DNA from: Saccoglossus kowalevskii
Lineage: Eukaryota; Hemichordata; Enteropneusta; Harrimaniidae
Reading direction: 5' to 3'
Assembly (NCBI RefSeq): GCF_000003605.2
Contig: NW_003115952.1
Span: 169,473 to 198,030, forward strand
DNA: 28,558 nucleotides
Part shown: piece by piece, positions 22,401-28,558 of the stretch
Numbering within the stretch: the stretch's first letter is position 1
How the letters are laid out: the number at the start of each line of letters is the position of its first letter
Position numbers and translations under genes: made by a program
The notes under the pieces: model-generated
What the model was told of the DNA's origin: nothing
The model's input: the letters and a program-made list of their open reading frames with translations, nothing else
The model's database searches: none

Positions 22401-24999
22401 GGGCGTGACGGCACGACAATGCCCCAATTTCAAACGAGAGCCTCCACATTTACATACACGGAGCTAAATTTGGTGAAGCGAGTTACGTCGGGTTGAATGC
22501 CCTCAATGGCGCGTTTAAATAGAACAGTCTATTATTACATATGTACTGCAGTTTATTTTGATTCGTCCCTGAAATCAAAATATAAGCGGTATTTCCACAA
22601 CCCATATGCAAATGAGGTCTGAAAGCAAACAAAGTAGTCCCTTCAGGAGTACAGTTTTTCGGAATAAACAATATTTAGAAGTACGGTATTTTCCCCTTGG
22701 GGTACATGAATATACTTGCCGAGTGAAATGAAATTTGAACAACAGTAATGGTACTTTTAGGCAGTCACTTATTTTGGCCCAAACTAATTTGCATATCACC
22801 CATGCAATAACTCGAGATGCGGTGTATTCTGCTGTACTTTCACTCGCTTTGCTCGTGAAAGTACGGCCGCAGGATACACCGCATCACTCGTGAAAATAAC
22901 TTCCATACGCAACGAAAGCCACGGGGGAGGTGTGGGGTTCTGTCATAGTACTTTTCTAGTTTCAGTCAAGAACTAGATTAGGCGGGGCTAGATTCAGATG
23001 CTACAGTTCAATTATTCAGGCATAAGTAATCGATAAATTTAGGCTGTTTTGGAGTGATGTCATGGCAAACTCGTTAATATAAAGGTCATTGACCTGACAC
23101 GTTACAGCAATTGGTAAACACAAGTAGAAAGTTTGGGTAATTAGCATTTTATAGAAAAAGCTGTTACCGTACAAATGCATTTTCCCGAATGGAGGTCACG
23201 GTATTCGAAGACAAAACCGGATCAGTAGTGAATAAATAACCGCTATGATGAAAACGCATTTTGCTAACAAGTTTGGCGTGAAAGTGTGTATCTATCAGGG
23301 GGTAATTCTCTTCTCTCTGGGTTCTCTACACGTGTCAGGGGGGATCTCGTCTCTGTCTCTATATCTCGTCCCCTTGATGTGCGGGATCGGGAAAGTCACT
23401 TATGCTTTACAGTCAAATAAGACACACACAACGAACTACGTTTCAGCTCTCGTCTTAGTCGGTCATTCGAGCACTCTATAAGACACAGCGCCCTGGGGAA
23501 AAATCCCCAAGACTATCGCAAGGCTGACCCAAGACTCGCCCAAGACTGGACTGCCTCAAGGCTCGCCCCAGGACTGGACTCTCGACTGCGTCTCTCGTGG
23601 AGTACTTGCCAAGACCAACTCAAAACTCTTTATTCATTTTCAAAACTCTAACCAATTACAAAACAGTAAACAGACTCTAGGGCGTAACCTTCAATCATAA
23701 AGCCAATCACACTAAGTACTGAATACGTCATATCTTTTGATTAATCGTTCACTACATTAATAACTACGGATATTTACTGTCATAAATCGTAGTCAGAATA
23801 GCGACGGTTATCTCGTAATTAGTTCCAAATCACTGAGCCAAGTTCCGTCCAAAACTTCAAATAGGCCTAAACGATGACAGACATAACACAGCAATTCAGC
23901 TAATAATCAACTAATTAAGTCGATTAACAGATACGCGAAAACAAATTCATGACATATCTCCGATTGTATCTCATCTGTGTATCTCCGATTGTAATCTAAT
24001 ATCAGAATGTCGTCTGTTGATCAGCATATCTCTGATTTTAGGCCCATATCAGAATGTCGTCTGCTGATCAGCATATCTCTGATTTTAGTCCCATATCCGA
24101 ATGTCGTCTGCTGATCAACATATCTTCGATTTTAGGCTCATATCAGAATGTCGTTTACTGTTGAGTACTATCAGTGTCTTGGTATCCTCGATATTAGGCC
24201 GACATCGGAAGGTCGTCTGCTGATCACATTGACGAACCAATTTCAAATGGATAACGTAATCATGTTTCAAATATCGCAATCACCTCATTTGTTTGTGGCG
24301 AACATTACATCAAACAATCGTAGATCATCAGACTCATGACCGGTAGACCCAAGTTCAAATTCTACATTAGGCTGAACATCAAAGGGTTGACCCCTACCCT
24401 GGGTTAGTGTGCCACAGACTCAATGGGAAGGCCAATTCCACTGGCCAAGATTCATTCACTAACGAATGCGACTTTGGGGGAACCTTGGTTAAGGTCCGCA
24501 GGTGCTTGTGTTTGACCGAGCCTGGTTGACGCCAGGATAGTGCATAAAAAAATGCCATTTGACAGAGAGATGGCCACACAGCCCTGTCATGTAGTCCCAA
24601 ACAGGAATATGACTTCTGTGGCAAAATGCACAATGTGTCAGCACTAGCACTTGCAATTTGCACATACAAAAAAAATGTCAGGAGAGACAGCAGTGACATT
24701 CAATGTCCAGAACTGTCGCCTGGCACAAAAAAAAAATTTAAAAAAAAAGAAAAAAACAAAGAAAAAAACAATCGTAGATGACCGTACAATAGGAACCAAT
24801 GTGTAACAGGACAGTTGGTTATAAACATACCTATGTTCTCATTATCAATTGCCAATATAAGCGCTGATCGGCCTTTATAATCCACACAATTTTTGTCAAA
24901 AAGATGGCTATTTTGGAGAGCATATTGAACAGCGTCCTCTGCGCCTTCTTCCACTGCATTCAGGTACAGTGATGCGAATATTTCTTCCGAATTATTCAT
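11442..24999 (-). CDS. TRPC: TRPC cation channel, complete gene (14 coding exons)
   Basis: Canonical TRP channel subunit, 976 residues by my reconstruction. TRPC channels are tetrameric, calcium-permeable plasma-membrane cation channels opened downstream of phospholipase C. Exons (minus strand order): 24999-24831, 22001-21883, 21277-21170, 19828-19661, 19465-19238, 18893-18706, 18060-17843, 16761-16613, 16215-15557, 14872-14677, 14545-14378, 12708-12667, 12348-12224, 11835-11442. All introns are GT-AG and all phases join. Domains: ankyrin repeats ~10-145, TRP_2 region ~155-205, linker helices to ~285, pre-S1 elbow ~288-316, S1 ~331-349, S2 ~385-402, S3 ~424-446, S4 ~583-600, S5 ~616-643, pore helix ~675-684, S6 ~703-730, TRP helix with EWKF at 740-743, C-terminal helix ~791-860. 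Hallmarks: GPPPS before S2, DPTLIAE before S4, GGTLP and IPSPKS after S6. Closest by eye to TRPC4/5, which are also about 970 residues. The family assignment is firm; the subtype is an inference. Confidence 0.95.
12036..12202. mobile_element. Short inverted-repeat element (MITE) family A, copy 1
   Basis: 167 bp with inverted ends of about 28 bp. The left begins GTTAAAACGGGAGGGTCGTA and the right ends GACGACTCCCTCGCTTTAAC. The inner parts are rich in GCGC. It lies in intron 13 of TRPC and ends about 20 bases from the exon 13 donor. It shares its interior (ATTGAGTCCTAAGC, ACGATAACAAC) with 15056-15222. No coding capacity. Confidence 0.8.
12224..12348 (-). CDS. TRPC: TRPC coding exon 13 (C-terminal helix)
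   Basis: 125 nt, phase 0 in and phase 2 out; residues 805-845; acceptor tccctcag, donor [22 protein letters not shown] and [11 protein letters not shown] match the TRPC NLVKRY and FKELKQDISSF blocks. A short inverted-repeat element ends about 20 bases past its donor. A TGACGTCA palindrome lies inside at 12229-12236. Confidence 0.92.
12667..12708 (-). CDS. TRPC: TRPC coding exon 12 (42-nt microexon)
   Basis: 42 nt, phase 0 on both sides, acceptor ttttcag, donor GTAAGT; residues 791-804 ([14 protein letters not shown]). It fits the TRPC C terminus, where a basic helix leads into the QxLVxRY segment of the next exon. It was found by junction phase and homology, being too short to stand out as an open frame. 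Its symmetric length would allow skipping without a frameshift. Confidence 0.85.
13230..13365 (+). repeat. Interspersed repeat, copy 2
   Basis: Same ordered block as 2856-2990 (AATAAAACAGTGT, CAATCTGATTGGTCC, GCAAGCAGATTG). It lies in intron 11 of TRPC. Confidence 0.65.
13430..13486. repeat. (TTA)n microsatellite
   Basis: Uninterrupted run of about 18 trinucleotide units in intron 11 of TRPC. Confidence 0.95.
13824..14266. repeat. 32-bp minisatellite with 128-bp higher-order unit
   Basis: Fourteen units with TGACGT at 13828, 13860, 13892, 13924 and so on every 32 bp to 14212, then 14242 after a 2-bp-shorter unit. Variants recur every fourth unit (128 bp), so the array grew by copying four-unit blocks. 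Core: GTATGACGTAATAATGTGC. It lies in intron 11 of TRPC. It is open in several minus-strand frames only because its units lack stops. Confidence 0.95.
14378..14545 (-). CDS. TRPC: TRPC coding exon 11 (TRP helix, post-TRP segment)
   Basis: 168 nt, phase 0 at both ends; residues 735-790; acceptor gtttacag, donor GTGAGT. It holds [13 protein letters not shown] (TRP box), YFQEGGTLP and FNIIPSPKS, all strong TRPC marks, then a Cys-rich basic stretch CCTPCRR. Confidence 0.95.
14677..14872 (-). CDS. TRPC: TRPC coding exon 10 (pore helix, filter, S6)
   Basis: 196 nt; residues 669 (split) to 734; acceptor gcttgcag, donor GTAAGA. The pore helix has LLW at 677-679 where the family has LFW. The filter reads SLFDL (680-684) where the family has S-V/I-FGL. 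S6 is well conserved: [16 protein letters not shown]. Confidence 0.94.
15056..15222. mobile_element. MITE family A, copy 2
   Basis: About 167 bp in intron 9 of TRPC. The left end GTTGAAGCGGAGGGGCTGTC and the right end ACTAACCCGCTTTAT are imperfect inverted ends. Both continue into ACCTGCGC or its complement. The interior ATTGAGTCCTAAGCAACGAT is shared with copy 1. Confidence 0.75.
15557..16215 (-). CDS. TRPC: TRPC coding exon 9 (long S3-S4 loop, S4, S5, pore turret)
   Basis: 659 nt, the largest exon; residues 450-668 plus two bases of Ser669. Acceptor cattgacag, donor GTAAAT. The first ~120 residues form an S3-S4 extracellular segment not seen in vertebrate TRPCs. It has sequons at N479 and N533, an amphipathic helix-like stretch ~488-530, and an acidic Trp-rich tail. 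Then follow DPTLIAE, S4, the GPMQITL linker matching TRPC GPLQISL, and S5. The turret has Cys653 and Cys662 with a sequon at N658 between them; the TRPC4/5 Cys pair is four residues closer. Confidence 0.93.
16216..16612. other. TRPC intron 8 with assembly gap
   Basis: Positions 16513-16562 are 50 Ns, so the true intron length is unknown. Nothing recognisable in the rest. Confidence 0.9.
16613..16761 (-). CDS. TRPC: TRPC coding exon 8 (S2-S3)
   Basis: 149 nt; residues 400 (split) to 449; acceptor tactacag, donor [17 protein letters not shown] and YNFIDW match the TRPC S2-S3 linker and S3 start. S3 runs to RIVAYLHVY. The following intron contains the assembly gap. Confidence 0.94.
17011..17135. 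mobile_element. Short inverted-repeat element, family C
   Basis: About 125 bp in intron 7 of TRPC. The left end AGAGCGGTGGTCGTCGAGCC and the right end GGGACGACCACCGCCCTTTT are near-complementary. Resembles families A and B in the GCGG..GTCGTC ends but the interior is different. Confidence 0.65.
17386..17828. repeat. 20-bp minisatellite rich in ATCGAT
   Basis: About 22 diverged units with consensus GAATTGCTGTATCGATCCAG, kept in strict 20-bp register over most of the array. It lies in intron 7 of TRPC and ends about 14 bases from the exon 7 donor. Confidence 0.92.
17843..18060 (-). CDS. TRPC: TRPC coding exon 7 (S1, S1-S2 loop, S2)
   Basis: 218 nt; residues 328-399 with split codons at both ends; donor GTGAGT. 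S1 is [16 protein letters not shown]. The S1-S2 loop (350-384) is about 20 residues longer than in TRPC4/5. It holds one N-glycosylation sequon (N354) and two Cys (359, 372). S2 begins at [11 protein letters not shown] 20-bp minisatellite ends about 14 bases inside the following intron. Confidence 0.93.
18513..18548. repeat. 18-bp perfect direct repeat
   Basis: TAATACTAATTAATTATA twice in tandem in intron 6 of TRPC. Confidence 0.9.
18706..18893 (-). CDS. TRPC: TRPC coding exon 6 (linker end, pre-S1 elbow)
   Basis: 188 nt, phase 0 in and phase 2 out; residues 265-326 plus two bases of Pro327. The acceptor at AG 18894-18895 was chosen over two nearer AGs. It gives FIAQAHCQQ, which aligns without a gap to the TRPC FVAQPNCQQ block. 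The hydrophobic stretch ~288-316 with [12 protein letters not shown] is the pre-S1 elbow. Donor GTGAGT. No previously computed open frame of useful length covers it, because the exon is closed by stops on both sides. Confidence 0.9.
19238..19465 (-). CDS. TRPC: TRPC coding exon 5 (linker helical domain)
   Basis: 228 nt, phase 0 at both ends, a good polypyrimidine acceptor ending tattcag, donor GTGAGA; residues 189-264. [14 protein letters not shown] and [11 protein letters not shown] match the TRPC linker helices (EEYEELS...FAKDLLDQ). It ends in YRQKK, which runs on into exon 6. Confidence 0.93.
19661..19828 (-). CDS. TRPC: TRPC coding exon 4 (end of ankyrin domain, TRP_2 region)
   Basis: 168 nt, phase 0 at both ends, donor GTAAGT; residues 133-188. 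It starts with LLLDYGA (ankyrin end) and continues to [18 protein letters not shown], the TRP_2 signature. The linker between the two contains no Cys and no clustered Cys/His. In TRPC channels this linker normally carries an HxxxCxCxxC zinc site, so the site is missing here. Confidence 0.92.
19970..20280. mobile_element. MITE family B, copy 1
   Basis: About 311 bp in intron 3 of TRPC. Inverted ends: the left has ACTTAAAAGGCAGTAGTCGT, the right ends GACTACCGCCATTTAAGT. Interior blocks (TTGTGTTGATAAACATTG, CCATCTTTGTTTATATGA) are shared with 25342-25633. No coding capacity. Confidence 0.85.
20281..21165. other. Rest of TRPC intron 3, nothing recognised
   Basis: AT-rich, no repeat ends and no coding exon seen. 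Confidence 0.5.
21170..21277 (-). CDS. TRPC: TRPC coding exon 3 (ankyrin repeat)
   Basis: 108 nt, phase 0 at both ends, acceptor caatcag, donor GTGGGT; residues 97-132. [10 protein letters not shown] and ELHIIK match the TRPC ankyrin segment DITPIILAAH...EIIK. No copy of this exon is found near the left-hand duplicate inside the window. Confidence 0.92.
21883..22001 (-). CDS. TRPC: TRPC coding exon 2 (ankyrin repeat)
   Basis: 119 nt, acceptor ttaaag, donor GTAAGT; residues 57-96, with codon 57 split after its first base. The motif [11 protein letters not shown] corresponds to the TRPC GDALLHAI ankyrin segment. A near-identical exon lies at 1043-1161. It carries a TGACGTCA palindrome at 21969-21976. 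Confidence 0.93.
22002..23332. other. TRPC intron 1, proximal part
   Basis: No coding exon recognised. The open frame at 22290-22496 lacks any family resemblance. It holds the hairpin at 22816-22885. Confidence 0.5.
22816..22885. repeat. 70-bp GC-rich hairpin
   Basis: GATGCGGTGTAT pairs with ATACACCGCATC and TACTTTCAC pairs with GTGAAAGTA, around the loop TCGCTTTGCTC. It could be the remnant of an inverted-repeat element. Confidence 0.8.
23333..23954 (-). mobile_element. LTR related to 3695-4223, reverse orientation
   Basis: 622 bp, minus strand starts TGTCATGAATT and ends TGACA. It aligns along most of its length with the LTR at 3695. Example blocks: TTTTCGCGTATCTGTT, CACTGA..TTGGAACTAATTACGA and TTTTGATTAATCGTTCACTA, read on either strand. 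Flanks (CACG and TATC) do not form a target duplication. It lies in intron 1 of TRPC, in the same transcriptional sense as the gene. Confidence 0.7.
23980..24225. repeat. 47-bp minisatellite
   Basis: Units with ATATCAGAATGTCGTCTGCT and GATCAGCATATCTCTGATTT repeat at 47 bp near 24028, 24075 and 24122, with diverged units on both sides. About five units; the array abuts the LTR end. Confidence 0.85.
24326..24765 (+). mobile_element. SINE-like retroposon with 14-bp target duplication
   Basis: AAACAATCGTAGAT occurs at 24312-24325 and 24766-24779. Between them lies ~440 bp ending in an A-rich tail (24724-24768). Its start (GACTCATGACCGGTAGACC, then AAGTTCAAATTC) resembles the second half of a tRNA with a B box, so a 5'-truncated tRNA-derived SINE is likely. 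Inserted antisense in intron 1 of TRPC. The duplication and tail are direct evidence; the tRNA origin is inference. Confidence 0.7.
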
Positions 25000-25038
25000 C
25001 TTGAACACTGTAGTCGTATCTTGAACAACACAGTTTCT
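24831..25038 (-). CDS. TRPC: TRPC coding exon 1 (start codon, first ankyrin repeat)
   Basis: Exon from an acceptor (ttttacag, AG at 25039-25040) to a GTATGT donor. The coding part is 24999-24831 (residues 1-56 plus one base). The ATG has A at -3 and is preserved in the duplicate at 2186. The frame upstream of the ATG inside the exon is open but diverges between the copies, so I take it as 5' UTR. A second possible acceptor lies just upstream at 25009-25010. The peptide matches the TRPC N terminus: [19 protein letters not shown] and DNENI are the usual first ankyrin-repeat signatures. Confidence 0.9.
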
Positions 25039-25139
25039 CTGTAAAACAAAAAGAATGTCATTGCGATGAATTCATTACCTTAATTTCGCAAATTATTTGA
25101 TTTCTATACACAATATATTAGAAACTGTCAAACAAATAG

Positions 25140-25341
25140 AAAGTCATCTTCTTGCATAGTTAAGGTATTAAGGAGTCATATAACTTTTTTACTGAATTGA
25201 AGAGTCAGAATCGTTTTACCAAGTTGGGAAGTCATCAATCGTTTTTTCCACGTTAGAGTCAACGATCTTTTTACCAAACCATGGAGTTAAAGAGTCGTAG
25301 ATCTGTTTACCAACTTAGGAAGTAGAGTATATTTTTACCGA
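25140..25341. repeat. Degenerate ~30-bp tandem repeat upstream of main exon 1 (part 1)
   Basis: Units with GATCTTTTTACCAA or GATCTGTTTACCAA spaced by AAGTCATC or GAGTCGTAG. Same repeat as 2290-2500. Interrupted by the MITE at 25342 and resuming at 25640. Confidence 0.7.
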
Positions 25342-25633
25342 GCGCGGTAGTCGTCGCGCTGCGCATGTGTGACATTTGTGTTGATAAACATTGATTTTCC
25401 CACATTCCAATGCGTTCTTCAAATGGAAATCACAAGTATGAGGTTTGACCTGGGCGGGACTTGCATTGATTACCGACAGTGACTCCTTCCATACCATCCA
25501 ATCACATGAAAATTGCCTAATTAAAACTTGGAAACGTGTCAGTTCGTACTCGTTGCGAAACAGTCAAAGTCGCCATCTTTGTTTATATGAGACCCATATA
25601 TCTCGCACATGCGCAGCGCGACGACTACCGCGC
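25342..25633. mobile_element. MITE family B, copy 2
   Basis: 292 bp with ~28-bp nearly perfect inverted ends: GCGCGGTAGTCGTCGCGCTG on the left and CAGCGCGACGACTACCGCGC on the right. Homologous to 19970-20280. It splits the minisatellite upstream of exon 1; the paralogous site near 2495 has no such insert. Confidence 0.88.
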
Positions 25634-25639
25634 TTCAAG

Positions 25640-25710
25640 GAATCATCGATCTGTTTAATACCAAGTTAGGGAGTCTCAGATCTGTTTACCAAGTTGAGAA
25701 GTCATTTGAT
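25640..25710. repeat. Degenerate ~30-bp tandem repeat (part 2)
   Basis: Continuation of the array beyond the MITE: ATCATCGATCTGTTTAATAC, AAGTTAGGGAGTC, GATCTGTTTACCAAGTTGAG. Confidence 0.65.
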
Positions 25711-26114
25711 TATTATGAACAAGAAATGTTCTCAGCGGTTACAATTTAATTAAAATCCTAGATGACTGTTCTGTTTAAATTTCACTGAAAATGGTTTTCA
25801 TAGCACAGTGTCATTTGACCACTAATACGTGTGTATTAGTATTAGTAAAAGTAGCATACCCGTAATACCATATCAACCGATGCACTTCGAAGGTTCTTTG
25901 TATAAAGTCGTGACGTGAAGTCAATGACTTGGTGCGCCAAACAATGACATGACCTTTTTAATTTATTTATTTTTCTGATCTAGTTAGATCACAATATAAA
26001 AGCTATTTAGAAAATTGAAACAAACATCACCGGAAATCAGTGTGTGTTGTGTGCAAATCTATTTTGAACATGGCGCACCATGGCTGGAGTTCACGTAGGA
26101 GTAACTTAATAATT

Positions 26115-26196
26115 GAGCCTTTGCGTTTTTAGCGTGTGTTGTTATCGTCGCTTGGGACTCCCGCGCGTGCGCAGGTGACGACCCTTCCGCTTTAAC
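26115..26196. mobile_element. MITE family A, copy 3 (half element)
   Basis: Reverse complement of the left half of 12036-12202: GTTAAAGCGGAAGGGTCGTC at the outer end (minus strand) and the interior ACGATAACAACACACGCTA, then homology stops at GCAAAGGCTC. Truncated, in the presumed leader intron of TRPC. Confidence 0.75.
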
Positions 26197-26684
26197 TTAT
26201 CATGATGCAATATTTCCAACCATAGCCAGTGTGGTACAGACTACGATTCAGATGATATCTCTATATACCCCATCTTTTATAAGGTTTGCAAAGAGATGTT
26301 TGAAATTGCCCATGTGTTTGATACGCCGGCTTTTAATGAATTAATGTGTGCACTGTGAATTTGGGCTTAGAACTGACTTTCCATTATTATATTCAATTAT
26401 ATTCGCCCAAGTGTCGACTGGTATTTCACGGGACTACTTCACTAAGACTGGGTGTTGATGCACCAACCCCTCCCCATGAAACAATTTTTCATTTGTAGTC
26501 AATAATTCGCCGAATGTCTTAATTTTAATGGATAAAATAAATACAAAACTTTAGCAATTCATGTTATATATGGAAGAAAGTGGTGAATAATTAGGAGCAC
26601 TGTAACTTTCGTTTCGACAAATACAATCTTAGGTGTTAATTAGGTGCCACCGACGCTTTACTGCCAAACTGTCCTTTATTTCTA

Positions 26685-26733
26685 CACAGTGCCTCTATGA
26701 TAGAGGTCCCTCTATTATGATAGAGGCACTGTG
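26685..26733. repeat. Perfect palindrome, 14-bp arms
   Basis: CACAGTGCCTCTAT and its exact complement ATAGAGGCACTGTG, with TAGAGG/CCTCTA pairing again in the centre. Confidence 0.9.
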
Positions 26734-26805
26734 ATTCCTGCTTATTAAAAATCAAAAATGCACTTATATCACATTGGTATTTGGATACTGCTAGCATAGT
26801 GTGGT

Positions 26806-26839
26806 CATGGAAGGTAATACCTTCCAATTACCTTCCATG
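26806..26839. repeat. Perfect inverted repeat, 13-bp arms
   Basis: CATGGAAGGTAAT and ATTACCTTCCATG around the 8-base spacer ACCTTCCA, 72 bp from the palindrome at 26685. Confidence 0.9.
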
Positions 26840-27731
26840 GTATGGTCTTTACACGGCATGGTTGTTTGTACAGTTGAACGAAGTGTTTAACCCTGATTTC
26901 CACCGATAATAAATAACCCTTTCATAAAATAGAATACGCGTCTCATACACAATGTCATTGGACATGTGCAGTGACATTTTTCCGAGGTCACCCTGTGCAT
27001 TCATAGACCGAAAATGGTGCAGTCGATTGATTTTTAAGATTTTGGTGCCAATTTTACGCTATAGTGTTACGTAACGAGTCTATGGTGAATATTACTTTTC
27101 AGAAATAATTCAGCTTCATTCTAATACATTACAACATTTCATTTCAGACTACACTTTCGATTTCAGACTACACCTTCGATTTTGTTACCTATGACGAACG
27201 TTTGGTGTAAATCGTTCTTGTTCAAGGTGGTTCCCTGTTGATTTAGACTTGAGTAACTCGTGAAGGAGTCACCCCACGGCACATGGGATCATATCGTCCC
27301 CACAAATACAAAACGATTCCTCAGATCCAAAAAAAACAACAACAACAACTGCTCTCCGATATAAGTTAATAAACATGGTCGGTCACATGCTCTATAGAGA
27401 CCCATCAACAATAGCAACAAGCTATTGATTCTGGTGTGTTCTACGTGACGTCCCCAACAGCCAAAGTCACGCTTGAAATATTTGCATGTACATTAGCATT
27501 ACAGCCGAAAGCACTTCTCAGTGTGCGTACATTTACATCGAAATCACTCTCTGCTACCAGTGGCTTGTGTTCGATTTCACGACGCACATCCCGGGGGGCT
27601 GTTGTACATCAAAACACACTGTGATCAGACACCGTCCGCTCCACAATTTAACCCGATCATTGATGTGCTGTAAGACAGAAAACGGCATTTAGACTCAACG
27701 GAATAAGTCATGTACAGTACACAATACATAC
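26840..27731. other. Presumed leader intron of TRPC, no gene seen
   Basis: Overlapping plus-strand open frames near 27436-27692 have no recognisable product. Confidence 0.4.
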
Positions 27732-27805
27732 CTGTGTTTACAGCAGCTCCCACGCCGACTAACTATGTCATAGGGCACACCCTTTCATCCGGGGCTTTCA
27801 CTCAC
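27732..27805 (-). other. Probable 5' non-coding exon end of TRPC
   Basis: A CAG|GTATGT splice donor on the minus strand (exon end 27732) sits in a block that also occurs at 8767-8830, upstream of the duplicated coding exons. Shared pieces include ATACATACCT, TACAGC, ACGCCG and CCTTTCA (plus-strand reading). No ATG-led frame runs through it, so it would be 5' UTR spliced to the acceptor at 25039. The upstream exon boundary and promoter are not visible. Confidence 0.5.
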
Positions 27806-27809
27806 AGCA

Positions 27810-28558
27810 AGAACGGCTTTAATTGTTTAATTAAATTAACATAACAATAACCAAATTGTAAAATTCGACAGATAACATGAAATAAGTTGGCTGTAAAGGC
27901 TCGTAAAACACAATTTTAAGTCTCCCAGCATAATAGCCTGTCTCATTGTTTTAGCTCTACTAAAAAGCTAAAATTTCACCCGTTTTTAGAAGCTTTTACA
28001 GTGAGAATTATACCCTACAGCTACATGAATATACAGTGATAACAGTGAGTACAATTTCTTGTCTGAATTTTGTTGCTGAAGCCAACTACAGTGATTTTAG
28101 ATTACTCTAACTCTGACTACATGCTGTCATGTACACTCCAAGGACAACAGGAAGAAGAACAAGCAGAGTAAACAATGGCTACACTAATAAATTAACTGGA
28201 GGACAATAGAAGACAACCAGTAAAGTTAACTGCTCAGAAGAAAACCATTTAGAGGACTCTCAAGTCTAATTGAGCCAAATCATCTGTAAAACTTGAGCCA
28301 AATCATCTGTAAAACTGTTACATGTTTGTGCATTGTATGACCAATAATGCTCAAAAAACAAAATGGACACTTGAACAAAGAACAACAATGAGAACAAAGG
28401 AGAGACAAATTACTCAAAACAAAACACAGTGAAAGCCTACTACGAAACTGGTCAAATCAGGTCAAATTTGAAATGGGCAGTAATACTGTAGATGTCATAG
28501 CAACAATACCAGTTGAAACATTTAAGGAAGAGAGCTTGAAAGATTTCTTCAGTTCCTT
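27810..28558. other. Region upstream of the presumed TRPC leader exon
   Basis: May contain the promoter, but no TATA or initiator can be placed. A 23-bp tandem direct repeat (TTGAGCCAAATCATCTGTAA core) lies at 28271-28316. From 28392 to the edge one plus frame is open (ATG at 28473) without recognisable similarity. Confidence 0.35.

Noticed and set aside
22290-22496. 68-codon plus-strand open frame
   Set aside because: Short, unrecognisable and inside TRPC intron 1.
3695-23954. The two LTRs as the ends of one retrotransposon
   Set aside because: They are in opposite orientation, 19 kb apart, with an ordinary multi-exon gene between them and no polymerase coding.
24326-24375. A functional tRNA gene
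   Set aside because: Only a half-tRNA-like stretch with a weak B box; no A box or acceptor stem, and it sits at the head of a retroposon.

Overview
This is an intron-rich, AT-rich animal genomic window with an assembly gap of 50 Ns. Its gene content, dense short inverted-repeat elements, minisatellites and a LINE fragment fit a marine invertebrate. A deuterostome such as a hemichordate or lancelet is my guess, but nothing here fixes the species.

The only complete gene is a canonical transient receptor potential channel (TRPC, most like TRPC4/5) on the minus strand. I reconstructed 14 coding exons from 24999 (ATG) down to 11442 (TAG). Every junction has GT/AG ends, all reading phases agree, and the predicted protein is 976 residues. 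In order it has ankyrin repeats, a TRP_2 region, a linker helical domain, a pre-S1 elbow, S1-S6 with pore, a TRP helix with the EWKF motif, and a C-terminal helix. It departs from the family in several places: no Cys/His zinc cluster after the ankyrin repeats, an S3-S4 extracellular loop of about 120 residues, a longer S1-S2 loop, LLW in place of LFW in the pore helix, and Asp in place of the filter Gly. A conserved splice donor at 27732 probably ends a 5' non-coding exon.

The left part (about 1-8.8 kb) carries a second copy, on the same strand, of the 5' end of this gene. It has a matching leader-exon donor at 8767, coding exon 1 at 2018-2186 and coding exon 2 at 1043-1161. The coding exons are about 97% identical to the main gene, while the adjacent introns are strongly diverged. 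The copy is best read as the start of a tandem TRPC paralogue that continues past the left edge. A LINE 3' fragment on the plus strand (2-538, with a TATC tail) lies where its next intron should be.

The non-coding DNA is mostly repeats. There is a solo LTR with a 4-bp target duplication (3695-4223) and an inverted relative (23333-23954). Three families of short inverted-repeat elements occur (12036, 15056, 26115; 19970, 25342; 17011). A retroposed SINE-like element is flanked by a 14-bp duplication (24326-24765). Minisatellites have 20-, 32- and 47-bp periods, and a degenerate ~30-bp repeat lies upstream of both copies of coding exon 1. There are also a long-period repeat at 5034-5790 and several hairpins. 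The remaining intergenic stretches (4.2-5.0, 5.8-8.7, 8.9-9.9, 10.5-11.4 and 25.7-28.5 kb) show no recognisable gene.
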